The notes: generated by a model not told the origin, from the sequence alone. Counted from the stretch's first letter, positions 45,229 through 57,511 are shown. The stretch: DNA of 64,000 nucleotides from Helichrysum umbraculigerum (GCA_949592205.1 CATIUR010000001.1:64188559-64252558), one strand, 5' to 3'. Numbers and translations: made by a program.

Positions 45229-47000
45229 TAATGCGTGTGAAAGCGTCTAGTTTTATTATTTATAAAGTACAGGATATACCAATCACTACTATCACACAAC
45301 CAGGCAAGAATACCCGATCGGAATAATATAGCTATGGTAAATCCAGGTCGAACACAGGAACACAAGAACACAGGAATATTGTTATTCAATTAAATTGGAA
45401 TTATTCAGAAAACAGTAAAATAGGGGTTACGTTTTAGTTCCGTACGAACATTCAATATGAACTAAATAACCAAACCAAACAACATAAAACAAGATAGAGT
45501 GAACAAATAAACAATTGGAGATAGACATATAATTGTTTAGAGTCTTCACACTCAAATTCATATTATCCAGTTCATGTGTTTTGATTGTCTGATTGTGATT
45601 TCTTTTATATCAACTTAGATACTAATCAAAGAGTCCAAGTTGAATGTAAATTAGCCAACGTTTCGGGTCCAACTAATTTCTATAACCTAGGGTTCCACAT
45701 TAAACATCGATCCGATGTCGCAAGAATTGTACTTTTCTACTGCGTGCTTCTCCCTAAATTATGCTTTAAGTATTCAGGATTGATTATGATTTATCCTCGC
45801 GGTATGACTAAACAATACCTACTAATAATCTCTTATTAGGTTGCTCATTTTAGATTGATTAGTTACTAGTCTCTTAACCTATCAGATTCAACATATCTAG
45901 CAATGACTATAAACCTAAATTCATAATCATCAATAATCAATAGTATCAAAGGAACTCAATCTCAATGATACTATTAACCACGTTAAGTAATAACTAACAA
46001 TCACCAATAAGCAAGGATTCACGGATAACATAACAATCTTCAATCAAACAATTGATTCAAAACACAATTATATCCTTCAAACAATCATAATCCAAAGTTA
46101 TTAAACTAAACAATATACAATAAGTCTAATTCATAATTCGATCATACAAAATCAGATTCATAATATCAAAACAAACACATAGACATGTTTAGAATTGAAA
46201 TCGGAAAGAGATACGCAAACCGAATCATAAACCGAACGAAATAGAATCAATAGGAATTGATCTTAGCTTTTTCCGCCTCCAAACCGCCATCGAATCGCTC
46301 CCGAAATAGTGGAAAACCACCTCTGGTCGTCTCTGGTCGTATGGTTTAGGTATATGTGAAGTTATGCTTTGAAAACCCTAAAAACGGACTTAAATAGCTG
46401 AAAAAGTGAACCATACGGCGTATGGAATTTCCATACGGCGTATGGTTGTAAAAGCCCAAAAAGTCCAGCCCGCGTTATCATTTTTCAGCCCATTTTCAAT
46501 CCATATGCCGTATGGATTAATCCATACGCCGTATGGATGAATTTTACCAAAAATATGTTCCAAATGAAAGTTGTAGCCCTGCCTGTTAGCTAAATTCTCC
46601 AAGTTGAATCACCCCAATCGGAGTTCGTATGGAGAAGTTATGGCCAAAATACTAACGCATAGCCGAAAACTCAGCTTTTACACTTTTCTTCATTTTCAGC
46701 TCATCTTTCGTTCTCTTTTCGTTTCAAGCTTCATATATACCTATTCCAATTCAATCTTGCCTATCTTCATTCTATTTGCTTCTTTTCTTCGTTTAATCTT
46801 CTCATGTCTATTGCTTTATTCTTTTAGAAACTTTTCTTCACGATTAGCTCGTTTTCTGCTTGTTTTCGATCCAAGCTCCAAATAAACTCCTAAATGCAAA
46901 TATGAACGAAATAAGTATCTTATTCACATAAAATACATAAGAAATCTATTGAACGAAGGGGTAATTAGTACTATAATCTAGTACATTTTGACATTTATCA
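45229..47000 (-). repeat. 3' LTR of element E
   Basis: Minus strand runs from TGATAAATGTC to CACACGCATTA; the expected terminal ATCA has become ATTA. TATA-like TATTTAAG lies just below four palindromes CCATAC-GGC-GTATGG (46411-46536). Frames at 45585 and 46604 are non-coding shadows shared by both LTRs. Confidence 0.85.
46411..46536 (-). repeat. palindromic word cluster in LTR E
   Basis: Four 15-base palindromes at 46411, 46431, 46501 and 46522, arms CCATAC/GTATGG around GGC or GCC. Repeated at 50106-50231 in the other LTR. Here the cluster precedes the TATA-like box. Confidence 0.75.
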
Positions 47001-48772
47001 AACATCCCCCACTTGAATTCTACTTGTCCTCAAGTAGACTATAGATTTAAAACTTATAAACGACAAAATTTAGTAGGCAGAAAAGGGCGCGTTGGGACTT
47101 ACATACTAGCTAGCATTTCGCAAACAAAATTTTAATCTTAAAAATAATTCTACCTTAAGATTTAACAATCAAGAAACTCTTCTAGGAAACTCAATTTTTT
47201 TATGCATTATTATTAGGCATAAAAGATAACTCACAAGGATTATCGATATTGTTGTCCACCTAAACAATCTATATTTTAGAAATTGAGCTTATATTATTAT
47301 TATTATTCTAGCAGGTTTACCCTTGATTCCCAATAGCAAAATACCCACATACATATAACGTGCTAATATTACACATATTATGGATATCCAATTAAACAAT
47401 CATTTTTCAAGTCAGGACATTGGTGACAGGTATGTGCCTCAACACAACAGAGCGACATAACTTGACTTTGGTTTAGCATAATAACTTTATAGTCAAACCA
47501 TTGGTGGCAAGTCTGTACCTCAGTACAACAAAACGACATAATTTGACTACATTTTAAAATCTTGAGTTCATTTAAACTCTTTTTGCTCTTTTTCATTAGA
47601 TATACTGATGGAGACCAGGTCTGTACTTACGTACAACAGAGGAAACAACACCCAGTATATCCCCAAATGATATTAATTAAATACCAAAATTATGGCATAT
47701 CGCACGCTATCATATATAAGAATTAAGACTAAAGTCATACATTGCTAAAGTTCCTCTCAGAATATCGCATACTTCTTACATTGATTTTATTTAATAGCTC
47801 AACAACTTATACAAAGATTGCCTATCGATACATCACATGATGAACTATCTAATATTTTAAAATTTAAATTCAAATTATCCTTTGAATTTTCCAGATTTGT
47901 TACAAGATTTTCTAAACTTAAAGATAATACATTTTTAAAAGAAAATTTTGGGTTGAAAAATGAATAACATAGAATGCCTTCTAGCTATGTTCCCTAAAAA
48001 AATGTCTTTAAAACAAAGTTCTAAAGTCTACCAATATTTATCGATTTGTAACTCAGGACAATCACACTTCTTTTCCCCCATCCCCCACTTAAAATAAAGC
48101 AATGTCCTCATTGCAAAACAAGGAATCGAAAAATAGGGAATAGAAAAGAAGTGAACAGAAAACTCCCCTTATCTTGAAGAAAAATGCTTTCTTAATCTGA
48201 TTATGAAAATATACAACAGCACACTTCCATAGGCATCACGGTTGCATTTAGCAAATGCAACAAGCCTTTAAACCCCTCGGTATCCCGAGTGGACGAGTTA
48301 TAGTCTCGTGAGGGTTTCCAGGGAACACACCCACAAAGTTCGAAACTGCAAAACAAAAACAAGAAAACAAAAAGTAGAAAAAGAAAACAAAATATAAAAT
48401 AACTAAAAGTTAAAACTACATATTAACACACAAAAACCTAAATAAAATAAGGTACGGGAAATAAGCAATAATAATTAGTACATAATATATACAAACAGAG
48501 CAGAGAAAAATTTATTCGCAAAAACAACCTTCCAACCGTCAGCTGGTGCACAACCGCCGGTTGAACGTCTGTGCAAACCAAATTCAAAAACTTCGCTCCA
48601 TTAAAAAAAAAACCTAAATTATATAACCTGCATGTACATATAATTAACAAGTAAACAATTATTTACAATCAAATTACATCATTAATCATCACAACTTCTA
48701 GACAAGACAAAAATATTTGTTTAGCAAATCAAGCCTATAAAATTCTGCGTGATTAAAAAGATTTTTTTTTAA

Positions 48773-48775
<3 letters not shown>

Positions 48776-48837
<62 letters not shown>

Positions 48838-48845
48838 TATATATA
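48776..48845. repeat. (AT)n microsatellite
   Basis: About 60 bases of nearly uninterrupted AT repeats inside element E. Confidence 0.95.
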
Positions 48846-48910
48846 TTTTCCAACTTAATCGAATAAGCAACCGTTCCCCGGTAGAACAATAATCCAACCG
48901 GTTAAGTGTT

Positions 48911-48927
48911 CCCCGGCAGCGGCGCCA
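48911..48927 (-). other. primer binding site of element E
   Basis: Minus strand TGGCGCCGCTGCCGGGG, six bases from the LTR end; the Athila/Tat-type PBS. Confidence 0.82.
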
Positions 48928-48933
48928 AAAACT

Positions 48934-50695
48934 TGATGCGTGTGAAAGCGTCTAGTTTTATTATTTATAAAGTACAGGATATACCAATCACTACTATCAC
49001 ACAACCAGGCAAGAATACCCGATTGGAATAATATAGCTATGGTAAGTCCAGGTCGAACACAGAAACACAAGAACACAGGAATATTGTTATTCAATTAAAT
49101 TGGAATTATTCAGAAAACAGTAAAATAGGGGTTACGTTTTAGTTCCGTACGAACGTTCAATATGGACTAAATAACCAAACCAAACAATATAAAACAAGAT
49201 AGAGTGAACAGATAAACAATTGGAGATAGACATGTAATTGTTTAGAGTCTTCACACTCAGATTCATATTATCCAGTTCATGTGTTTTGATTGTCTGATTG
49301 TGATTTCTTTTATATCAACTTAGATACTAATCAAAGAGTCCAAGTTGAATGTAAATTAGCCAACGTTTCGGGTCCAACTAATTTCTATAACCTAGGGTTC
49401 CACATTAAACATCGATCCGATGTGTCAAGAATTGTACTTCTCTACTGCGTGCTTCTTCCTAAATTATGCTTTAATTATTCAGGATTGATTATGATTTATC
49501 CTCGCGGTATGACTCAACAATACCTACTAATAATCTCTTATTAGCTTGCTCATTTTAGATTGATTAGTTACTAGTCTCTTAACCTATCAGATTCAACATA
49601 TTTAGCAATGACTATAAACCTAAATTCATAATCATCAATAATCAATAGTATCAAAGGAACTCAATCTCAATGATACTATTAACCACGTTAAGTAATAACT
49701 AACAATCACCAATAAGCAAGGATTCACGGATAACATAACAATCTTCAATCAAACAATTGATTCAAAACACAATTATATCCTTCAAACAATCATAATCCAA
49801 AGTTATTAAACTAAACAATATACAATAAGTCTAATTCATAATTCGATCATACAAAATCAGATTCATAATATCAAAACAAACACATAGACATGTTTAAAAT
49901 TGAAATCGGAAAGAGATACGCAAACCGAATCATAAACCTAACGAAATAGAATCAATAAGAATTGATCCTAGCTTTTTCCGCCTCCAAACCGCCATCGAAT
50001 CGCTCCCAAAATAGGGGAAAACCACCTCTGGTCGTATGGTTTAGGTATATGTGAAGTTATGCTTTGAAAACCCTAAAAACGGACTTAAATAGCTGAAAAA
50101 GTGATCCATACGGCGTATGGAATTTCCATACGGCGTATGGATGTAAAATCCCAAAAAGTTCAGCCCGCGTTATCATTTTTCAGCCCATTTTCAATCCATA
50201 CGTCGTATGGATTAATCCATACGCCGTATGGATGAATTTTTCTAAAATTATGGTCCAAATGAAAGTTGTAGCCCTGCCTATTAGCTAAATTCTTCAAGTT
50301 GAATCACCCCAATCGGAGTTCGTATGAAGAAGTTGTGGCCAAAATACTAACGTATAGTCGAAAACTTAGCTTTTACACTTTTCTTCATTTTCAGCTCATC
50401 TTTCGTTCTCTTTTCGATTCAAGCTTCGTATACACCTATTCCAATTCAATCTTGCCTATCTTCATTCTCTTTGCTTCTTTTCTTCATTTAATCTTCTCAT
50501 GTCTATTGCTTTATTCTTTTTGCAACTTTTCTTCACGATTAGCTCGTTTTCTGCTTGTTTTCGATCCAAGCTCCAAGTAAACTCCTAAATGCAAATATGA
50601 ACGAAATAAGTATCTTATTCACATAAAATACATAAGAAATCTATTGAACGAAGGGGTAATTAGTACTATAATCTAGTACATATTGGCGTTTATCA
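48934..50695 (-). repeat. 5' LTR of element E
   Basis: Plus strand TGATGCGTGTG to GTTTATCA. Partner of 45229-47000; palindromes at 50106-50231. Confidence 0.87.
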
Positions 50696-50700
50696 AGATG

Positions 50701-51121
50701 GTATAAATTTAGGAAGATTTTCTCACCGGATCTCTTGCAGGGCCTGGGGAACACAAGTTTGATCGAGGATTGGAGAAGAGAGGTGGAAGAAGAGGCTCGG
50801 GATGGATTTAGGAGTCTTTGTGCGAGCCGTTTGTGGTGAGATTCGCACGTATAACAAAGGGGTTCGCGTCTATACAGTTTCTATGGGGCGTAAGCCTCCC
50901 AAAAGGTAACGGATTAGAGGCGTTTTATATATGTTTCAAACTAACCGTCTACTTACAAAAGGAAACTATAAACAATCATTAAACTCCCAAAATTTTACAC
51001 TCATTTATTACTCTCAATCATTTATAACTAACAATAGAACCAAATAAACTTAAACGTTATTAATAGTATATATGTAATACGCTTCTTTATTAATTAAAAT
51101 AGATGTTAAGTATTTATTTGA
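50701..51121. other. unassigned DNA, GC-richer first half
   Basis: The first 200 bases (GGCCTGGGGAAC, GAGGCTCGGGATGG) are more gene-like in composition than their surroundings but hold no usable frame. The rest is AT-rich. Confidence 0.4.
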
Positions 51122-51742
51122 GAGTGAGGTTCAAATAACTAAAATAACTTTTTGTGAGAATGTGTGAACCAATAACAATGCGCTACGTTATCACTAAAAC
51201 CACTTTCTCCCACGTTTGTAAAAATTAAATATCTCTCAAATGGTAAGTTGAAAACTCACAAAAATTGCATCATAAAAATTCACGTTTTTTTTCTTCGATT
51301 AGAGATCCCACAAAGTATATTTTCGGCGAAGTTTTTTTTTTCGTTTTTTTGGTGGGTTTTGAAAACAACTAACACATGTGTTACTAGCGATTAACACATG
51401 TGTTACCAGCGATTAACACATGTGTTACCAGCTAGTAACACATGTGTTATGTGTTATCGGCAAGTAACACATGTGATACCAGGCGAGTAACACATGTGAT
51501 ACTAATATTGTACACTTTGTAAAACTCATAAAAAAAAGTCATCAAAAGTATACCTTGTGAGATGGCAAATCGAAGAGAAAAAAATGCTGATTTTTATGGT
51601 GCAATTTTTATGATTTTTCCACTTACCGTTTGTGAGATATTTGATTTTTAAAACAGTTGTGGAAAATGAGTTTTATGACACTTACATTTTTATTGGTTCT
51701 TCAATTCTCACCAAATTTTTCATTCTCATTTGAACCTAACTC
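51122..51742. mobile_element. foldback MITE F1 (621 bp)
   Basis: Long inverted repeats of about 200 bases: the left end GAGTGAGGTTCAAAT matches the right end read backwards, GAGTTAGGTTCAAAT. Both arms include CTTCGATT...GAGAT and CAAATGGTAAG/CAAACGGTAAG. The spacer holds six tandem copies of a ~23-base unit built on the palindrome AACACATGTGTT (51369-51514). No clear TSD; it abuts F2. Confidence 0.65.
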
Positions 51743-53625
51743 ATTGAGGGTGGTTCCAATGAGTACAACAACTTTTTGTGAGAATAGAAGAACTAACAAG
51801 AATGCGCCACGTGTCACTAAACTTACTTTCCCCCACGTTTTTAAAAATTAAATATCCTCCAAACGGTAAGTCGAAAAATCACAAAAATTACACCATAAAA
51901 ATCAGCATTTTTTTCTCTTCGATTAGAGATCTCACCAGGTATACTTTCGACGAACCTTTTTTTTCATTTTTTGGTCGGTTTTGAAAACAACGAACACATG
52001 TATTACCAGCGGGTAACACATGTGGTTAGTGCATCTTATATGTCAGTCAGTTGGTCTTAGATTGTACTAGTCGAAATTGTAAAAATTCTATGCTTAGAAT
52101 ATTTTATGATGTAGTGTGACACTATGTAACAACCCGTACTTAAGCGTATTAAATTACCTTAAGCTTACTTATAATTACTTGTATTTAGTATGGAATAGGA
52201 CTATTTACTTGATACATTACGTATATTTAAGTATATACGCGTACGTAATAAACTAATATTACGCGATTTGTTCGGATGGATTCCGATACATCCGGCCGTT
52301 GGTGAACCTTTTCATACGTAACGTAAACCTATTTTATGGTAAAATAGTCGCTATTTATCTTGTATTATTATTTTGTAACAATATAAACGAGAAACTATTA
52401 CGTTTGGTGTAAAACGTAACGTACGCGAGAAAATGCGCGAATCGAGCCCGACACCCGAACGAAATCCGAAAAATATTTTGTTAACTAAAAATGAAGTATT
52501 TAAGATACTTGGTCAACTTAAAACAATCTTTACATGTCAAAATATTAAGACGCAAAAACTAAACGTTAACGAATAAAACTTTAAACCACGTGATTAACGT
52601 CTAACCGAACGAGGAACGTAACACGAGCTCGAGGGACGAGTCATGAGCCCAACCCACGATGGGCCAGGCCCAGACCCATGGCCCAGCAGGCCTAAATTGG
52701 CCCTAAACCCAGCCCATGACCCCCACATATATAAACCCCATTTCTACCCTTACTTTCATTTCACCACCAAAACTACACACACTTTCCTCTCACTCTCTCC
52801 TCCTTATCTTTGTCTCTCTCTCTAAAAAAGACCAAACACAGGCACTACCACCCTCAACCACCTTCTCCAAGAGCCCTCAAGCACCTCCATCATCATCTAC
52901 CACCTCCCTCCATCGTTTGGAAGCAAGGATAAGCGAAGAACACGCAGCATCACTTCCCCTCATTTCGGTGTTAGATCGACATTTTTGTTGTAAGAACTCA
53001 CTCCTTTTCGTTTATGCTTCCTTGAATAACATATACCTACATGTTTGTGCTCCATTTCTGCTATATATGTTCAAGATCTAAACCGAAAACCAAAGCATAA
53101 TGCGAAAAACACCAGAACTTTGACCAACTTTGGGTGGGAATATCTTGAAATCTACGATGAGTTAGGACTTGAAACCAGTTGGAAAATCTTGATAACTTAG
53201 TTAACTACAACTTTTATTAAGACTTCACTCCTTGGAAATAAATGGAATTTGAGTTAAATGATTGTTAGTGTACATACATACTGAAACTGAGCTGCTGGAC
53301 ACACCTCTCTTTACAAATTATTTACACGAGTTCCATTTGGCTAAAAACGGGAAATGAAGCAGAGACATAGGAGAATAACACATATTTTTCTTGGATTTTA
53401 TCTCGCGTGTTTACCTGAGTTAAAACGAGGCCTGAACGTGACTAAAAATCGTACAATATAACTTAAGGGATGTTTTCGTATCGAGTATAAAACGACACTT
53501 TCGGGATTTTCACGAAACATGAAAACTACTTTTTATGACTTTATAAACATATTTAAGGGTCGTGTAAAAGTTTCCGGTCAAACCGAGCACGTTTAACCAA
53601 GTTAACAAAAATGAAAACACTAACC

Positions 53626-53949
53626 GTCGCGATTTAGCGACACTCGATCGAGTGTTGCCAACCACACTAGCGGCACTTGACCAAGCGCCGCAACATGGTA
53701 AAAATTGACAACCAGCGACACTGACTTCGAGTGTCACCATAAATTAAATTATACAGCCTACGACACTAATCTAAGTGCCGCACCATTTTCGATTTATCAT
53801 ACTTAGCGGCACTTAACCAAGTGCAGCAGTATCAGAGTGTCGCCACTAGAGACACTACCTAGAGTGTCGCCTTTTTACCGGAATTTCATACTAAGCGACA
53901 CTGACCTCAGTGTCGCAACCCAAATCCAAGTGTCGCTCTGAGTGTCGCT
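53626..53949 (+). repeat. palindromic word cluster in LTR D (GCGACACT / AGTGTCGC)
   Basis: Repeated pairs of GCGACACT or GCGGCACTT with their complements; the best has 10-base arms GCGACACTGA/TCAGTGTCGC around CC (about 53894-53915). Confidence 0.72.
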
Positions 53950-54829
53950 GTCAACAGACAGTTTGAGCACACTTTTTACACCAAGCATCGAATTTTCGCA
54001 ACGACTACTTAAACTATATACGACACTACTCGAATATGCAATACATATACTTATACAAGTATACACCAAAATGAAACGAAACTTAATAATAATGTCTTCG
54101 GGAATTATTATTACATACCTAAACTTCACCAACGGGCCACAAACGTTTTTAATTAAACAAACGAATAAATACTTAGACATAACTAGTTGAGTGGACAACT
54201 AGCATGGATGGTCTTTTGAGACATCCACTTACATACAACCTTATGTGCTTAGGGCATTAGAAGGTTGCGGGTTCGGAGAACCTACGGATTGATATTACTT
54301 TTGGATACCCGTTTATTCATTTAAACGCTTACTTGCAAAGACTCATGTGAGTCTTACAGCCTCACTTTTACTGTTTTACTTACGGGGTGAGATACGTTGC
54401 TTAACTGCTTTTCATGAACACGGGTGCTGAATTACTTACTTTTTATACGGGCTTGTATAAGTTACTTACTAATCCACTAAAGTCCCTCCATCATAGTTGT
54501 TAGATATGTGATATAGCGGGAATATTAGTTAATGGATCCATTAGGGACTGACCCTCCCCGCCTGGGGTAGTAGCGATACTACGAACCGTTCTGTATAAAC
54601 GAGCGACTTTTATTTGTTTCGTACGAGTGTTTGGATTAGGCACTCGCGAGGGCACTATACTGTACTTGGTTGTACATTACTTACTTACGGGTTAAGCTTC
54701 GACTATGAGCTCATGGCAACGGTATATACATACATACTTACTATTTGCTTGGTTGCAAATACCTATTTTTTGCATACGTGCAGCGATGATAAAATCTTGT
54801 GTTCAAACTTGCTGATTTACTTACAAACC

Positions 54830-54905
54830 TGTGAGATTCACCAACATTCGTTTTGACCCTTTTTAGCATGTATTCTCAGGTACATGTACGGAGTAGGCTT
54901 ACTCC
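54830..54905 (+). other. conserved hairpin module in LTR D
   Basis: TGTGAGATTCACC, GACCC, TTTTTAG, ATTCTCAGGTAC, then hairpin 2 GGAGTA-ggct-TACTCC (54890-54905). Hairpin 1 has lost pairing here. Downstream GAGTCGCATG is shared with B. Confidence 0.6.
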
Positions 54906-55848
54906 AGGTTACATTAGCTAGAGTCGCATGATTTCTAAACTGCATTTACGGAGATTCTTTAGCATTACTTTTGTAAATTTGTTATGTAATAGAATCTCCC
55001 ATTCTATACGCGGACTCTAGGGATTTATACTTTTGTACCAAAAACCTTATGTTTCCAAACTCTCATTTATATATGGGAATGTAACTATTTTACAAACGTC
55101 TCATTTAGAGGTCGTTTGTTGTATCTTTGTGCTATGATTACTTGATTAGTCGCGCCCCGACCCGAATTGCTTCCGTTGTACGAATTTGGGGGTGCGACAC
55201 ACTAGGCTAGTATTGCATTGGTCGGTAGGTCAGTGTCGCAGAGGGTTCAGTATATATATGCGACTTAGGTTTATGTTTTAGGGTTGACGAATACAGAGAG
55301 GGTGCGTGCGATTTCTGTAAGTATTATACGAGAATAATCATTAATATACAGAAGCTTTTGATATTGATCATGTTTTATTTACGTTTACGTTCAAACAAAC
55401 ATATATATTATACGGATTCCGCATGTATAATATTCAAACGATTCGATTTCGATCTTGTGATTACCGGGGACCTACAACCAGCGAGTAGCACATGTGTTAC
55501 CAACGAGTAACACATGTGATACTAGCGAGTAACACATGTGATACTAATATTGTACACTTTGTAAATCCCATAAAAAATGTCAAAAGAATACCTTGTGAGA
55601 TGGCAAATCGAAGAGAAAAAAATGATGATTTTTATGTGCAATTTTTATAATTTTTCGACTTACCGTTTGTGAGATTTTTGATTTTTAAAAACATATGGGA
55701 AAATGAATTTTATGACACGTGGCACATTTTTATTGGTTCCTCAATTCTCACCAAATTTTCTGTTTTCATTTGAATCTCACTCCATGTATCATTGTATACT
55801 AATAATAAATCATAGCTTTTTGAATTAAAAAACTAACTCCACATTTTT

Positions 55849-56621
55849 ATATTGCCAAAGGCAGTTTTAATATGCATACAGGTTTCTTAATGCGAATTGA
55901 CAATCATACCCTTCAAATCTCACATGCACCTAACTTTTCTCTTTCCGTTTCTCTCTCCAACTCTCACATACACTTCTTTCGTAATTGAATCCATGTTCTA
56001 TCTTCAATCCTCAAAAAATATGCAAATCAAACCATCTCCTCCTCCGCTTTTGATGGCCTATCCGACGTTAGCCATTATCACGAATTTAATTAGGTTTCTC
56101 TGCTAATTGTAAGAAAACCCATAACACTTTAGGGTTCTTATTTCCCCCAAATCCCCAGTTCATCTATAATACATTCATGATAAACACTTATTTCATTTTT
56201 TTTATTATCCAGTTTAGTTTATAATTAACATGATTAAATTGCTTGATCTTATTTTATAAATTCATACTCTTGTTTCTTATTTCAATTATCTTTTGTTACC
56301 TAATTTGTTTTGTGGTGAGAAGCTGTATACATATAAAAAAAATACAAATTAGTATAACATGGTGTTTTGTGTGAAATAAAGTGTTGGAGGAAATAGCATT
56401 GGAAATCGTTTGTGGATGTGTCTAGAGGATTTTAAATTTAGTGCCTAGAAGAATGAACATATGTAGGGATGTTTGAGGAGAATATGAGTGTACAAGGAAA
56501 ATGCATGAAGTGAGATCGATGGAGAGAGAAAAACAAAGTGTGTGGTAGAATGTTTAAAGGGTATAACTATCATTTTGATTCCAGCCTCATGTGTTTGTGG
56601 TAAAATCGCCCGTGGCAATAT
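55849..56621. mobile_element. possible MULE-like remnant
   Basis: ATATTGCCAAAGGCAGTTTTA at the left matches ATATTGCCACGGGCGATTTTA read backwards from the right, with further imperfect inverted similarity (ATACCCTT, CTCTCTCC) for about 100 bases. No TSD found. The 69- and 72-codon frames inside are shadows of this repeat. Confidence 0.4.
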
Positions 56622-57480
56622 CATGACCCTTTTATAATGGCCAATGATATATACAACAAACATATTGATTCATACAACAACTTTTATGCATGTTGATGTA
56701 GTACAATATAACACTGCGATGCTTATTTTTGGTGTATGAATCAAAAGGTGTGGTGTATATATCAACACCCTTTTATAAACCCTCAGTGCTACACGACAAC
56801 ATGTAGCCGTTGATAGCGCTCGACATTATTCTTTTTTGAGTCAAGACAATACCCTCCGAATGGTCAAAACCGATCCATCTAATTAGTATTTTGGTTCGGT
56901 TCGGATTCGATATTTATTTGGATGGATCGGATTCACATATTAAAAAACAAAATCTAAATAAAATCGTGCAAACGAATCGGATTTGATCCGATCCATCCAA
57001 ACGAACAACCCTATACCTATTAATAGAAATTGATCCCACTAGAAAACAATATCTATTCATTTGACTTGTGAAAACGATTGAAACAAAAACCTATCCAATT
57101 GTGGATTGGATAACCCTCAAAATCGGCCACCCATTAGGACATGAACATCATTGATACTTATAAATTGTTTAGGAGTTTCCTTCAGAGACTTGAACTTTTA
57201 AAGATCGGAAATGACGAAATTATCCTTGCATAAAATGAAAAGGACAAAGCTACCCATCCCTAAATTTGGAAAAGATCCTAATAGTTAAGGCAATATTTTT
57301 ATATTAAATAATATGTAATGTCTTCAATAAATAATTAATTAAAATTTTGGAAATAACGCTACATGCCAACTATTATTTTTAACGTTGTTGGTTCTTTTTA
57401 CCACTAACCAGAATCGCAGTAATAAAATCTATAATAGTGTACATAGTAAATAAAGCATGAGAATCGAAAATAGACTATTC
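56622..57480. other. intergenic DNA
   Basis: Contains a GGTTCGGTTCGGATTCG / GGATCGGATT-rich stretch (56890-57010) that looks like a dispersed repeat end. No gene seen. Confidence 0.4.
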
Positions 57481-57511
57481 AACCCGCCGCTATGCGCGGG
57501 CAGACTTCTAG
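57481..57511 (+). mobile_element. Helitron-like 3' terminus
   Basis: CCCGC...GCGGG hairpin followed about eight bases later by CTAG and a T, the layout of Helitron 3' ends. The 5' TC end was not located. Confidence 0.42.

Larger units (their letters stand above)
47001..48933 (-). other. internal non-coding region of element E
   Basis: PPT region at 47001-47032. Two to three imperfect ~100-base tandem units with ACAACAGAGCGACATAA-like cores (about 47395-47640). An AT dinucleotide run (about 48776-48845). One more AACCGCCGGTT palindrome near 48550. PBS at 48911-48927. No protein. Confidence 0.7.
45229..50695 (-). mobile_element. LTR retrotransposon E, non-autonomous Athila/Tat-type
   Basis: Flanked by AGATG on both sides (45224-45228, 50696-50700). 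LTRs of about 1.77 kb (45229-47000, 48934-50695) enclose 1.93 kb without any coding frame. On the minus strand the 5' LTR is followed by TGGCGCCGCTGCCGGGG, the PBS characteristic of Athila/Tat elements, and the 3' LTR is preceded by a GGGGGATG polypurine tract. It must depend on a partner's proteins. LTR divergence is visibly higher than in A-C, including a 10-base repeat difference near 46330. Confidence 0.88.
52125..55199 (+). mobile_element. solo LTR D of a Tekay-type element (3075 bp)
   Basis: Starts TGTAACAACCCG, ends GGGGGTGCGACA, flanked by CACTA on both sides (52120-52124, 55200-55204). Similar in layout to LTR B: TATATAAA (52728-52735) below repeated GGCCCA/TGGGCC words, a CT-rich leader (52740-52830), a palindrome cluster (53626-53949), then hairpins and the conserved module near the end. 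A single LTR with intact TSD implies unequal recombination removed the body. The 121-codon frame at 52716 lies in the CT-rich leader and is not a gene. Confidence 0.82.
51746..55782. mobile_element. foldback MITE F2, split by LTR-derived insertions
   Basis: Left part (51746 to about 52025) and right part (about 55478-55782) are a second copy of F1, including the same AACACATGTG tandem units at each side of the break. Between them lie roughly 100 and 270 bases of unassigned sequence flanking solo LTR D. The inner borders TGGTTAGTGC (about 52022) and CCTACAACCA (about 55482) could be the ends of a small copia-like LTR that D later hit, but no duplication confirms this. Confidence 0.6.

Noticed and set aside
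45585..46885. 84- and 93-codon frames repeated at 49290 and 50299
   Set aside because: They lie in both LTRs of element E, have no recognisable domain and carry lineage differences typical of non-coding DNA.
48698..48889. 63-codon Tyr-Ile repeat frame
   Set aside because: Translation of the AT microsatellite.
52716..53081. 121-codon Ser/Pro/Thr-rich frame
   Set aside because: Covers the CT-rich leader of solo LTR D; comparable CT-rich leaders in A, B and C also give open frames.
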